Positions 35,499-44,084 of a DNA stretch of 64,000 nt are shown in pieces. The stretch's first letter is position 1. The number at the start of each line of letters is the position of its first letter. The DNA is from CAWFZT01 sp963820415 (GTDB lineage Bacteria > Chloroflexota > Anaerolineae > Anaerolineales > Anaerolineaceae), in contig CAWFZT010000015.1 of NCBI GenBank assembly GCA_963820415.1, forward strand, positions 1 through 64,000, read 5' to 3'. The position numbers were made by a program, and so were the translations under genes. The notes below the pieces were generated by a model. That model had not been told where the DNA came from and did not search any database. It was given only the letters and a program-made list of their open reading frames with translations.

Positions 35499-36341
35499 TT
35501 ATTTTTCTACGAAATATCCCACTCCCAGGACGCCGGGTCCAGCATGGACGGCAATCGCTGGAGGCATCTCTGAGATTGGCACTTCCGGCACATCGAAAAA
35601 TTTTTCAAAATCGTCTGCCAAGCCTCTGGCTTCCTTTTCGGCTGCCAGTTGCAGAACAGTAATATAAGATTCGACGCCTTTGGGACAATCCTGGTAAATT
35701 AATTCGTGCAGGCGTTCCAACGCTTTGCGCTTGGTTCGCTGTTTTTCGACCGAATCGATGTGTCCATCCTTCAGGGTCAGGATGGGTTTGAACTGCAAGA
35801 TGCTGCCGAGCAGCGCCTGGGCTGCGCCAATCCGCCCGCCCTTATACAGGTATTCCAGGGTATCCACCAGAAAATAAACTCGCCAGCGCTTGGCCATTTC
35901 CTGAACCTTTTCTACTATGGTATCTGCATTTAGTCCGGCGCCCGCCCATTTCAAGGCGTTTCTGGTCAGGGATCCTAGTCCAGTGGCAATGATTAAAGTG
36001 TCGATCACCCGGATATCTGCCCCGGGATAATCCTGAGCAGCCACAATAGCGCTGCGCACCGTACCGCTTATCAGGCTGGAAGGGCACAAAACAATCACCG
36101 TGTTTCCCGGGGTGGCGCATTTTTCGAAGATGGGTTTGTATAATTCGGGTGATGGCGCAGCAGTTTTGGGCAGAACAGGTGAGGTCATGAGTTTACTCAA
36201 GAATGTTTTTGAATCGATTTCTGTGTCATCTCGGTAACTTTCTTCGCCAATAATGATGATCTGGGGAATATATGGAATGCCCAATTGCCGCGCTTCAGGC
36301 ACTGGAATGCAGGATAAGGTATCAGTTACGATGGTGATCAT
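35499..36341 (-). CDS. DegV family protein
   Basis: The 280-residue protein has the two-domain DegV fold that binds a fatty acid, as FakB does for the fatty acid kinase system. MITIVTDTLSCIPVPEARQL begins the EDD domain, and LCPSSLISGTVRSAIVAAQD contains the Ser/Thr ligands of the carboxylate. VDTLEYLYKGGRIGAAQALL and the closing AVHAGPGVLGVGYFVEK are also typical. No FakA kinase gene is in the window, so the partner is unknown. It lies downstream of the truncated PRPP synthetase on the same strand. Confidence 0.92.
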   Translation of the reverse strand: MITIVTDTLSCIPVPEARQLGIPYIPQIIIIGEESYRDDTEIDSKTFLSKLMTSPVLPKTAAPSPELYKPIFEKCATPGNTVIVLCPSSLISGTVRSAIVAAQDYPGADIRVIDTLIIATGLGSLTRNALKWAGAGLNADTIVEKVQEMAKRWRVYFLVDTLEYLYKGGRIGAAQALLGSILQFKPILTLKDGHIDSVEKQRTKRKALERLHELIYQDCPKGVESYITVLQLAAEKEARGLADDFEKFFDVPEVPISEMPPAIAVHAGPGVLGVGYFVEK

Positions 36342-36443
36342 AGAATAAATTCCTTTCTATAAACTTGATTTTTTGGCAGGATTGACCGTGATGCTGATCC
36401 CTTGATGAATGCGGTTGATAATTGCCTTCTTTTCCTGGTAATT

Positions 36444-37031
36444 TCACCTCTTGTGCATAACCACCAGGGGAAGGTTCAGAAATTCCGCATATTTTCCTGC
36501 TAAACCCGCTCGACCCACGTCTGGACTGACAATGGCAGCCTCTTGAAATTCGGGCTTCTGGAAATAGGTTCCAAGGACAGGGATGGCAGTCAGAGGATCG
36601 ACAGGTATGTTATAGAACCCTTGAATTGCAGGGTTGTGAATATCGACGAAGATTACCCGGTTGGCACCTACTATTTCAAGTAAGTTTGCTACCACGCGCG
36701 CGCTGATGGCTTCTCGACCGCGTGTCATGCGATCCTGCCTGGCATATGGAAAATATGGGATGACCACACTGACTGAATGTGCACTGGCCCGGCGAAAGGC
36801 ATCCAGGAAAAAAACGAGCTCCATCAGATGGTTATTTACTGGAGGAGGACAGGGTTGTATAAAGAAAATATCCTGGTCCCGTACTGCTTCATCGATCTCC
36901 ACGTGTATTTCACTATCCGGGAATAATGTGGTGGCAGCCTTTCCCAACTCAACGTCAAGAAGCGAAGCAATCTCCTTCGCCAAAGCCGGGTGCGCAGAGC
37001 CGGAAAAAATACGTAATGGATGATCAGACAT
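36444..37031 (-). pseudogene. prs: Ribose-phosphate pyrophosphokinase, truncated after residue 195
   Basis: The frame encodes the N-terminal half of a PRPP synthetase: LRIFSGSAHPALAKEIASLL, LFPDSEIHVEI, YFPYARQDRMTRG and FVDIHNPAIQGFYNIPVD with the catalytic His are all present. Normal enzymes are about 310-320 residues. Here a TGA follows VVMHKR, the point where the family continues with a second Arg and then the regulatory flag and the PRPP-binding loop of the DDMIDTGGT type. None of the three frames in the 100 bp before degV resumes that sequence. The C-terminal 120 residues are therefore missing, so this copy should be inactive unless the sequence is misassembled. Confidence 0.8.
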
Positions 37032-37262
37032 GTTTCTCCTGTAGGTATCTTTATTTTAGTTGATGTTCAGTTATGCGCCAATAGACAAACTTGTTAGATT
37101 TTCCTTCATAAGAACGTTCCACTGAAGGGGTAACTAATTGTATAATATTCACCATCTTACTTAATGGTCATATAGACAAAATATATGTAAAATTATATTG
37201 GTCAAAAGGATTCCTAAAGAGCCAGCAAATCTACAGATTGTGGTCCAGGATAGGGAGATTAA

Positions 37263-38768
37263 ATGAGTGAATCGAGCGCCGAGTCATTAGTAAAACCTGA
37301 GGGTATTGCAATTGTCATCTTCGGTGTAACGGGCGACCTGACGCGTCGCAAATTGATGCCGGCTTTATACGAATTAAACCGTTCTGGCCGCCTGCCTATG
37401 CCGTTCTACACGATAGGGTTTGCCAGGCGTGACTGGAGTGACGATTTCTTGAGGCAGACCTTGAAGGATGGGGTGACGGAATTTGGAAGAAAGGAACTAC
37501 TGGATGAGCCGGTTCTTCAGGCCTTGTTGGACCGCGCCCATTATGTCAGGTCAACCTTTGACGCCTCGGATGGATATGCCCGAATGGAGGCGTTGATCAA
37601 AGATCTGCATGTGAAGAATGTATTATTTTATCTTGCCACACCTCCTGAATCTTACATTGAAATTATCCGCCAGTTGGAAAAGCAAGATCTTTGCAATGGA
37701 CAGCCAGGATGGACGAGAATTGTCATCGAAAAACCTTACGGGCAAGACCTGGCTTCTGCCCAAAACCTGGAAAATGAGGTACATCATGTTTTCAAAGAGA
37801 ACCAGGTTTATCGCATCGATCATTATCTGGGAAAAGAAACTGTCCAGAATATATTAATGTTGCGTTTTGCTAACGGGATATTTGAGCCTTTGTGGAGCCG
37901 TTCCTTTGTTGACCACGTACAGATTACCGTTGCCGAAACGAATGGCGTTGGCACCCGTGCGGGTTACTATGAGACTTCCGGTGTAATCCGAGACATGTTT
38001 CAAAACCACATTTTGCAGCTTCTATCGCTGACTGCCATGGAAGCTCCGGTGGCTTTCAACGCGGATGCAGTACGGGATGAGAAAGTGAAAGTTTTAAAGG
38101 CTGTACGACCCTTACGCGATCATGAAGCCATTATCAACACTTATCGGGCGCAATACGTGTCGGGTGTGATCGAAGGAAAGCGTGTTCCAGGGTACAAGGA
38201 TGAAAATGGAGTGCCCCCCGATTCGGTTACAGAGACCTTCCTGGCAGCCCGGCTATTTGTGGATAACTGGCGCTGGGCTGGCGTTCCATTCTATATCCGA
38301 TCCGGTAAAAGATTGCCTGCCAGACTTACTGAAGTGGCGATCACTTTTAAACAGGCGCCGTTATCTATGTTTAACTGGCGTAACCTTGCAGGGGCTGCCC
38401 CAAATGTTTTGATCCTGAACCTGCAGCCAAATGAAGGGATTACCTTAACCTTCGGCGCCAAAATACCCGGACAAACTAATGAAATTTCCCCAGTAAAGAT
38501 GGATTTTAACTACGAGGAGACTTTCGGTATCGAGCCTCCAGAAGCCTACGAACGATTGTTATTGGATTGCCTGATCGGTGACGCAACTTTATTTACTCGT
38601 AGTGATGAGGTGCAAGGGCAATGGGCTTTCACCACGCGCATTCTGGAGGCCTGGCAGACTTATGCTGTACGGCATTTACCTGTTTACGAAGCTGGCACCT
38701 GGGGGCCTCCCGGGGCAGACGAGTTTATCAATAAAGATGGCAGGTCCTGGCGAAACCTGGGGCTTTAA
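37263..38768 (+). CDS. zwf: Glucose-6-phosphate 1-dehydrogenase
   Basis: The 501-residue enzyme oxidises glucose-6-phosphate in the first step of the oxidative pentose phosphate pathway. The Rossmann motif VIFGVTGDLTRRKLMPALYE is near residue 18, and RIDHYLGKETVQNILMLRFA is the family active-site signature with the catalytic His. GGGAG precedes the ATG. A 231-bp gap separates it from the divergent truncated prs gene, so it likely has its own promoter, though I cannot pick one. Its stop is 2 bp from the convergent zinc-ribbon gene. Confidence 0.96.
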   Translation: MSESSAESLVKPEGIAIVIFGVTGDLTRRKLMPALYELNRSGRLPMPFYTIGFARRDWSDDFLRQTLKDGVTEFGRKELLDEPVLQALLDRAHYVRSTFDASDGYARMEALIKDLHVKNVLFYLATPPESYIEIIRQLEKQDLCNGQPGWTRIVIEKPYGQDLASAQNLENEVHHVFKENQVYRIDHYLGKETVQNILMLRFANGIFEPLWSRSFVDHVQITVAETNGVGTRAGYYETSGVIRDMFQNHILQLLSLTAMEAPVAFNADAVRDEKVKVLKAVRPLRDHEAIINTYRAQYVSGVIEGKRVPGYKDENGVPPDSVTETFLAARLFVDNWRWAGVPFYIRSGKRLPARLTEVAITFKQAPLSMFNWRNLAGAAPNVLILNLQPNEGITLTFGAKIPGQTNEISPVKMDFNYEETFGIEPPEAYERLLLDCLIGDATLFTRSDEVQGQWAFTTRILEAWQTYAVRHLPVYEAGTWGPPGADEFINKDGRSWRNLGL

Positions 38769-38770
38769 TC

Positions 38771-39364
38771 TTATTTACCGGTAATGGCAGCACCGCAATT
38801 GGGGCAGATTTTTTCTCCATGCACGACCACATAACCACACCGGGCGCATGTGGTGGGTTGTGACGCGCCAAGGGGCGCGCCACAGGCAATGCACCGAGGT
38901 TCTCCAACTGGGTTAGCTGTCCCACAATACTCGCATTCGATTCTAAGCAGCCGCTCTGAAAGTTGGTGGCTGGCTGCCAGGCTACGAGCGGCGTCATCGA
39001 TTACTTTCCAAACTTCATCAGAAAGTTGAATGTACTCGATGTCCTGGGCGATATCGTCGAGCCGGCTTAACAAAGCAAAGGGGTTGCGGAGAGCGACGAT
39101 GGCAGACATTCCCAAGTTGGCCGCTACACCTAACCAGGCCTGTTGGCCGATCTGGACAGAGACGCCATCCTCGATGGAATGCAATGAAATGCTGAGAGCG
39201 GTCTGTCCACCTGATGCCGGTTGGGCGGCTGTAGCGATCTGGACGACCATGGATGGGCTATTTCCGACCGCCTGGACACGTAAATTGCCCCGGTTGAAGT
39301 GGCCAACCAGGCTGCGAGCAATATCTTCGGTCGTAATGTTACCGTGGTAGACTCTTTGATCCAT
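38771..39364 (-). CDS. Protein with two C-terminal zinc ribbons
   Basis: The 197-residue protein has an N-terminal domain of about 150 residues that I do not recognise, with DQRVYHGNITTEDIARSLVG and a hydrophobic GLGV-like middle, and two C4 zinc ribbons at the end: CEYCGTANPVGEPRCIACG and CARCGYVVVHGEKICPNCG. The latter are typical of zinc_ribbon domains seen in regulatory or membrane-associated proteins. The frame extends to 39391, but MDQRVYHGN at 39364 looks the more natural start; neither has a strong ribosome site. Function unknown. Confidence 0.72.
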   Translation of the reverse strand: MDQRVYHGNITTEDIARSLVGHFNRGNLRVQAVGNSPSMVVQIATAAQPASGGQTALSISLHSIEDGVSVQIGQQAWLGVAANLGMSAIVALRNPFALLSRLDDIAQDIEYIQLSDEVWKVIDDAARSLAASHQLSERLLRIECEYCGTANPVGEPRCIACGAPLGASQPTTCARCGYVVVHGEKICPNCGAAITGK

Positions 39365-39473
39365 AGGATGGATTATAATCAAAATCGACAAAATTAATTA
39401 ATAAAACTTATTGGGAATCTTCAGCTTTGAGAGGGCATAAACAGGATTCTGAAGAAACCAACCAGGAGCATTT

Positions 39474-40082
39474 ATGCAGAAAAAGGCAGGAGGGGCAATA
39501 CTCTTCTTCTTTGTGATAATGGTGTCCTTGTTTTTTTCAATGCCAGTCCGGGCGGACAACCCGAAGCAAATATCGACGGTAGCAATGGCTACCGTCACGG
39601 GTACGCCGAGTGGGCAGTTCATCACTGTCCTGTTGGACCAGCCGCAGATCAACGTGCGCGCAGGACCCGGAACGGCTTATCCAAAGGTGGGCGTCTTACT
39701 GGCAGGGCAGCAAGCCCCGGCTAAGGGTGTTTCGTCCGGCGGGGAATGGATCATGATCGAATATCCAGGCATTCCCGGTGGGGTGGCCTGGGTCTATTCT
39801 GCACTTGTGAATGTGTCACCCGGCCAATTACCTGTGGTTGAACCCCCGCCGACACCCACGCCGCTTTACACTGCTACAATCGATCCAACTCTGGCAGCCC
39901 AATTTATTGTTACTTCTGCCCCCACGCGGCTGCCGACGTTTACTCCTCCGCCGCCATTGGTGATCCCGATATTTCAAACCATGACGGCTGGAACTTCATC
40001 CAGGTTGCCGATGGGGCTGGTAATTATTCTTGCGATAGCCTTGGGCGCCTTTCTAGGGTTGGTTTCGCTTTTCCAAAGGTAA
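39474..40082 (+). CDS. Secreted SH3-domain protein with C-terminal membrane anchor
   Basis: The 202-residue protein has an N-terminal signal peptide (residues about 7-25, ILFFFVIMVSLFFSMPVRA), then a bacterial SH3 domain with INVRAGPGTAYPKVGVLLAG and WVYSALVNVS. A Pro/Thr-rich linker and a C-terminal membrane helix (LPMGLVIILAIALGAFLGLV) follow. It would sit outside the membrane and may bind cell-wall glycans, as SH3b domains often do. It stands between convergent or divergent minus-strand genes and appears to be a single-gene unit. Confidence 0.8.
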   Translation: MQKKAGGAILFFFVIMVSLFFSMPVRADNPKQISTVAMATVTGTPSGQFITVLLDQPQINVRAGPGTAYPKVGVLLAGQQAPAKGVSSGGEWIMIEYPGIPGGVAWVYSALVNVSPGQLPVVEPPPTPTPLYTATIDPTLAAQFIVTSAPTRLPTFTPPPPLVIPIFQTMTAGTSSRLPMGLVIILAIALGAFLGLVSLFQR

Positions 40083-40100
40083 AAGATTAACGAAAAGGAT

Positions 40101-40331
40101 TTATTCTCGATTGCCACGTTTGACAATCCAGTCGATCACCTGTAGAAAAATCAAAATGAGCAGGACAGGAAACAGACCGATTCCAATACATGATAAAACG
40201 AGACCACCGAATCCGCCCGGACCGTAGAAAAGATAGATCAAACCTCCACCTACCAGTAGCGCCACTGCAATGCCGCCCAGTATCAGGCGCTGAGAGGTCT
40301 GCCGGGCATATTTTCGAAGATCGCGAGACAT
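40101..40331 (-). CDS. Small two-helix membrane protein
   Basis: The 76-residue protein has a basic N-terminus (MSRDLRKYARQTSQRL), two hydrophobic helices separated by a Gly-rich turn (YGPGGFGG), and a basic C-terminus. No conserved motif is recognised. GGAG-like sequence lies just upstream of the ATG at 40331. It shares strand with the aminotransferase upstream, 52 bp away. The composition and clean frame support a real gene; the function is unknown. Confidence 0.62.
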   Translation of the reverse strand: MSRDLRKYARQTSQRLILGGIAVALLVGGGLIYLFYGPGGFGGLVLSCIGIGLFPVLLILIFLQVIDWIVKRGNRE

Positions 40332-40383
40332 CGGAGCACCTCCAGGGAAGCGGTAGAAATATATATCCAGGGAGAAGAGTGGT

Positions 40384-41430
40384 TTATCTATTCAGGTAGA
40401 GGGTCAAAGCCGAAATGAGCGCATCGATATCTCTCTTTGAATTATATCCTTGTACAGATATTCGGATTAAATTTATGCCATTCCAGCGAATCACAGGAAT
40501 TTCGATATTAAAATCCTGCCTTAAAACGACTTGTAGCTGACTGGCATCGAGGTGGGCAGGTAAAGGGATAGAAACCATTTGGGCGAACCATTGAGGAGAG
40601 TCGGGAGATAAAGGGAGGAGACCGGTCAAGGCATTAATCCGGTGGGTGGCTTCGGAGGCGAGCATGTGGCAGCGCTTACGAACTTCTGCCCAATCGTTCT
40701 GTTCCTGGAAATTAATGGCATCCGGAACTGCCAAATAGGCGGATATATCCCGGGTACCAGCACGTTCAATGTAATCGACAAAGGGAGATGGTCCTGGATT
40801 TTCACTTTGCCAACCCCAGCCAACGATTAGAGGTTCGATAAGCTGTTGGACTTCATGGCGAGAGTATAAAAAAGCCGTTCCTTTAGGTGCGCATAGCCAT
40901 TTATGTAAGTTGCCTATGTAAAAATCTGCGCCTGAATCTTCTAAAGAGAACGTGATTTGTCCTGGAGCATGCGCTCCATCGATTACAGTCAATATTCCAG
41001 CTTCCCTGGCTTTGCGACATATTTCTGAGACAGGAAAAATTAATGCGGTAGGGGAAGTAATATGGCTGATACATATCACCCGGGTTCTCTGAGTAACGCC
41101 TTTCCAGAAATTCTCTACCAGAGTTTCAGTGGTAGACACTGGCGTGCGAATCGGATGGTTGATATACTTGAAGCCGTTCTTTTTTGAGAAGAAAGTCCAG
41201 GTCCGGTCAATTGCTCCATATTCATGATTGGAGGTAAGTACTTCGTCCCCATCATGAAGTTGCAGGCTGTGGGCAACAATATTTATGCCTGTCGTGGCGT
41301 TAGGAATATAGGCCAGGTTGTGGCAGTCCACCCGCAGATATTTAGCCAGGATGGCACGTGAATTTTGAAGAAGATTGGGAGCACGCCGGCCTAAAAATTC
41401 GACAGGTTGAGTTCTAATTCTCTTTGCCAA
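40384..41430 (-). CDS. Class V aminotransferase-fold PLP enzyme, main part (frameshifted)
   Basis: This 348-codon frame covers most of an isopenicillin-N-epimerase/cysteine-desulfurase-like PLP enzyme. YIPNATTGINIVAHSLQLHD, VIDGAHAPGQITFSLEDSGA (the Asp binding the PLP ring) and FYIGNLHKWLCAPKGTAFLY (the Schiff-base Lys in HKW) are clear. The called start lies inside the gene: the normal N-terminus is in another frame at 41391-41546, and a missing C near 41405-41412 separates them. The substrate is not predictable. Confidence 0.85.
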   Translation of the reverse strand: MAKRIRTQPVEFLGRRAPNLLQNSRAILAKYLRVDCHNLAYIPNATTGINIVAHSLQLHDGDEVLTSNHEYGAIDRTWTFFSKKNGFKYINHPIRTPVSTTETLVENFWKGVTQRTRVICISHITSPTALIFPVSEICRKAREAGILTVIDGAHAPGQITFSLEDSGADFYIGNLHKWLCAPKGTAFLYSRHEVQQLIEPLIVGWGWQSENPGPSPFVDYIERAGTRDISAYLAVPDAINFQEQNDWAEVRKRCHMLASEATHRINALTGLLPLSPDSPQWFAQMVSIPLPAHLDASQLQVVLRQDFNIEIPVIRWNGINLIRISVQGYNSKRDIDALISALTLYLNR

Positions 41431-41546
41431 CGCTGATAGGCTTCAAAAACCGGGCGAGGTGTAGCTCCAAAGGATGCATGGTTTAAGGAGATTATATCGG
41501 GATTGAGAAGGAATTGCTGTTGAAGGTCAAAGTTGTTGTTAGCCAT
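41391..41546 (-). CDS. Class V aminotransferase-fold PLP enzyme, N-terminal part (frameshifted)
   Basis: The 51-codon piece starts at the ATG at 41546 and contains DIISLNHASFGATPRPVFEA, the standard N-terminus of the family, ending QRWQRELEL before the frame is lost. Adding one C after GAACT restores RELELQPVEFLGRRAP and joins it to the main frame, giving a protein of about 387 residues. Confidence 0.75.
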   Translation of the reverse strand: MANNNFDLQQQFLLNPDIISLNHASFGATPRPVFEAYQRWQRELELNLSNF

Positions 41547-41572
41547 GAGAGAAGATTATACCAAACCCATCT

Positions 41573-42871
41573 ATGAACGCCTGGTTTAGAAAGTTCTCAG
41601 TTTTTAGGTCTGAGCGGGATGTGCCTCAAGAATACAGGTCGATATTCTCCCACCTGTACCTGGACGTGGCATGGTTCGGCTTGCTAAGCGGGACCACTAT
41701 TTCTTTCCTGGTGATTTACGCAACCCGCGTTGGCGCGACCGGGGAACAAATTGGCCTGATCAATGCCGGGCCGGCCATGGTGAACCTACTATTAGCCCTT
41801 CCGGTAGGAATTTGGCTGGGAAAGAAGGCGATTGATCGAGCGGTTTTCTGGTCAGGTATGCTGCAGCGCTTGTTTTACCTGGCGTTTGCTTTCTTGCCAT
41901 GGTTACTTTTCGCCCAAGCGCAAATTTGGGTCATTATCGTGGCTTCTTTGCTGATGAGCATTCCCGGAACGGGCATGGCAATTGGTTTCAACGCTTTATT
42001 TGCCGAGGTTGTCCCGCCCGAATGGCGTGGGCACGTAGTGGGTATCCGCAATGCACTCTTATCCATCACTACGGTTATATCCGCCCTTTTGGCCGGCCAG
42101 ATATTGACCTGGCTGAAATTTCCAATAGGATACCAGGTTGTGTTCGTTTTAGGTTTTACAGGCGCAATACTGAGTTGTTTGAATGTGGGAATGATCCACC
42201 CCCTGAAGAAGAATCTACCTTCTCAGGATGGAATTGACCCACCGGTGACCATGGCTGGATTAGAGAATAATGGCGAGGCCGGATTTATCCCCGGTATTAT
42301 CCGGTCATTTAGAGGTCTGCGCTTCGAAATCCTGAAAGGGTCGTTTGGGACTGTCATCCTGCTGCTTTTTTTCTTCCATTTCGCCCAATTCATTGCCATC
42401 CCAGTTTTCCCTATCTACACAGTAAATGTGCTGCATTTATCCGATGAAGTTTTAAGCCTGGGCACGAGCATTTTCAGCACGGCAGTATTTCTCGGTTCGA
42501 TGCAGTTTGAGAGAATTTCCAAAAAGATTGGCAATAAAAAAACAATAGGGCTTGGAGTAGTTTTAATGTCCACTTACCCGGCCTTAATCGGCCTCAGCCA
42601 TGGAGAATTTCTATATTTTTTGGCGTCGGTGACAGGGGGCATAGCGTGGGCGATGGCAGGTGGAGCGTTGTTTAATTATTTACTTGAATATATTCCAAAT
42701 TTTGATCTAGCTACTCACCTCTCATGGTATACGCTGGCTTTCAATGCTGCGGTTCTGCTAGGGTCGTTCATCGGTCCTGCGATTGCTACCATTACTGGGC
42801 CCTCGGCTTCGTTGTTGATCTTTGCCGTGTTACGTGGCCTGGCTGGGCTGGCTATTCTACGGTGGGGATAG
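41573..42871 (+). CDS. Major facilitator superfamily transporter
   Basis: The 432-residue protein has about twelve membrane helices in two groups of six with a central cytoplasmic loop near residues 215-250. LLSGTTISFLVIYATRVGAT and LPVGIWLGKKAIDRAV resemble the MFS helix 1 and the loop 2-3 region. NALFAEVVPPEWRGHVVGIR matches the helix 4-5 region with its conserved Arg. The substrate is unknown. It diverges from the aminotransferase gene and is followed by smpB 18 bp later on the same strand. Confidence 0.88.
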   Translation: MNAWFRKFSVFRSERDVPQEYRSIFSHLYLDVAWFGLLSGTTISFLVIYATRVGATGEQIGLINAGPAMVNLLLALPVGIWLGKKAIDRAVFWSGMLQRLFYLAFAFLPWLLFAQAQIWVIIVASLLMSIPGTGMAIGFNALFAEVVPPEWRGHVVGIRNALLSITTVISALLAGQILTWLKFPIGYQVVFVLGFTGAILSCLNVGMIHPLKKNLPSQDGIDPPVTMAGLENNGEAGFIPGIIRSFRGLRFEILKGSFGTVILLLFFFHFAQFIAIPVFPIYTVNVLHLSDEVLSLGTSIFSTAVFLGSMQFERISKKIGNKKTIGLGVVLMSTYPALIGLSHGEFLYFLASVTGGIAWAMAGGALFNYLLEYIPNFDLATHLSWYTLAFNAAVLLGSFIGPAIATITGPSASLLIFAVLRGLAGLAILRWG

Positions 42872-42889
42872 TTATGTTAGAATGACGTT

Positions 42890-43342
42890 ATGGGAAATAA
42901 AGTCATTTCCACTAACCGGAAAGCCCATTTTGAATATTTCCTTTTAGAGCATTTTGAGGCTGGGATTGCGTTGCAGGGAAGTGAAATAAAATCAATCCGC
43001 GCCGGGCAAATCAGTCTTACCGAAGCATATATTAAGGTGGAAGAACGTGAAGCCTGGTTGGTCAATGCCCATATTGCTCCCTATGATCCAGCCAGCCGGA
43101 ATAATCATGACCCTAAGCGAGTCAGGCGATTACTGCTGCATCGCAAACAGATCCGTGAAATGTGGAACGCCATGCGTCAGAGAGGCGTCACCGTAATCCC
43201 TGTGCAAGTTTACCTGAAAGAAGGTCTGGCAAAGCTGGATATCGCCATCGCAAAAGGGAAGAAACTTTACGACAAACGTTCAGAAATTGCCAAACGCGAC
43301 GTCGAAAGAGAAATGGATCGGCAAGTCCACTCACGTGATTAG
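42890..43342 (+). CDS. smpB: SsrA-binding protein SmpB
   Basis: The 150-residue protein binds tmRNA and guides it to stalled ribosomes in trans-translation. NRKAHFEYFLLEHFEAGIAL and GSEIKSIRAGQISLTEAYI form the OB-fold core, HDPKRVRRLLLHRKQI is conserved, and the C-terminal tail from GKKLYDKRSEIAKRD to the end is the basic segment that enters the mRNA channel. No tmRNA gene is seen in the window. Confidence 0.96.
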   Translation: MGNKVISTNRKAHFEYFLLEHFEAGIALQGSEIKSIRAGQISLTEAYIKVEEREAWLVNAHIAPYDPASRNNHDPKRVRRLLLHRKQIREMWNAMRQRGVTVIPVQVYLKEGLAKLDIAIAKGKKLYDKRSEIAKRDVEREMDRQVHSRD

Positions 43343-43350
43343 GAAATTTT

Positions 43351-44064
43351 ATGGGACTTCTTCGTTACATCATCGCAACTGGGGTTACTTTCTTATTGGC
43401 ATTGTCCTGGCTCAGATTAAATGATTATCTGGCTCACCGTGGGGTGATCAAAGTACCCCTGAGCCGGAAAATTATTCACATGGGCACAGGTCCCATTTTT
43501 ATCTTATGCTGGCTGCTTTTCCCCGTCGCACCTCTCAGCCGTTATCTGGCAGCTCTGGTACCGCTGGGGATCACAATCCAATTTGCCCTGGTTGGATTAG
43601 GTGTGATAAAGGACCAGGGGGCAGTGGACGCCATGTCACGCAGCGGGGATAGAAGAGAGATATTGCGCGGCCCATTGTTCTATGGAATAGTGTTTGTATT
43701 ATTGACCATTATTTACTGGTATGATTTGCCGGTGGGAATTGCAGCATTGATGTTGTTGTGCGGAGGGGATGGGCTGGCAGATATCATTGGCTCCCGTTTC
43801 GACAGCTTATCCCTGCCGTGGTCAGGAAGAAAATCGATAGCTGGCTCAGTTTCCATGTTCGTTGGCGGATGGGTCTTTGCTACAGCTATCCTGGCTATTT
43901 TTGTGTCTCTGGGGAAATTTTCCGGCCCATTCTCTAATTATATTGGAGGAATTTCTTTGATCGCTTTAGTTGGGGCAATGGTTGAGTCGCTCCCATTTAA
44001 GGATATCGACAATATCACTGTACCCGCAGTTGCGGTAATTCTGGGCCATTTTTGGCTGCCTTAG
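43351..44064 (+). CDS. Dolichol/phytol kinase-like CTP-dependent membrane protein
   Basis: The 237-residue protein has about six to seven membrane helices. GGDGLADIIGSRF and GRKSIAGSVSMFVGG match the cytidylyltransferase/polyprenol-kinase family (CDP-alcohol-type CTP_transf_1-like), with the Asp/Gly-rich CTP-binding motif. Related proteins phosphorylate phytol, dolichol or farnesol, or activate phosphatidate; the small size and motif favour the polyprenol kinase type. It starts 8 bp after smpB. Confidence 0.82.
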   Translation: MGLLRYIIATGVTFLLALSWLRLNDYLAHRGVIKVPLSRKIIHMGTGPIFILCWLLFPVAPLSRYLAALVPLGITIQFALVGLGVIKDQGAVDAMSRSGDRREILRGPLFYGIVFVLLTIIYWYDLPVGIAALMLLCGGDGLADIIGSRFDSLSLPWSGRKSIAGSVSMFVGGWVFATAILAIFVSLGKFSGPFSNYIGGISLIALVGAMVESLPFKDIDNITVPAVAVILGHFWLP

Positions 44065-44084
44065 GGACTTGTTGACAAGGAATT

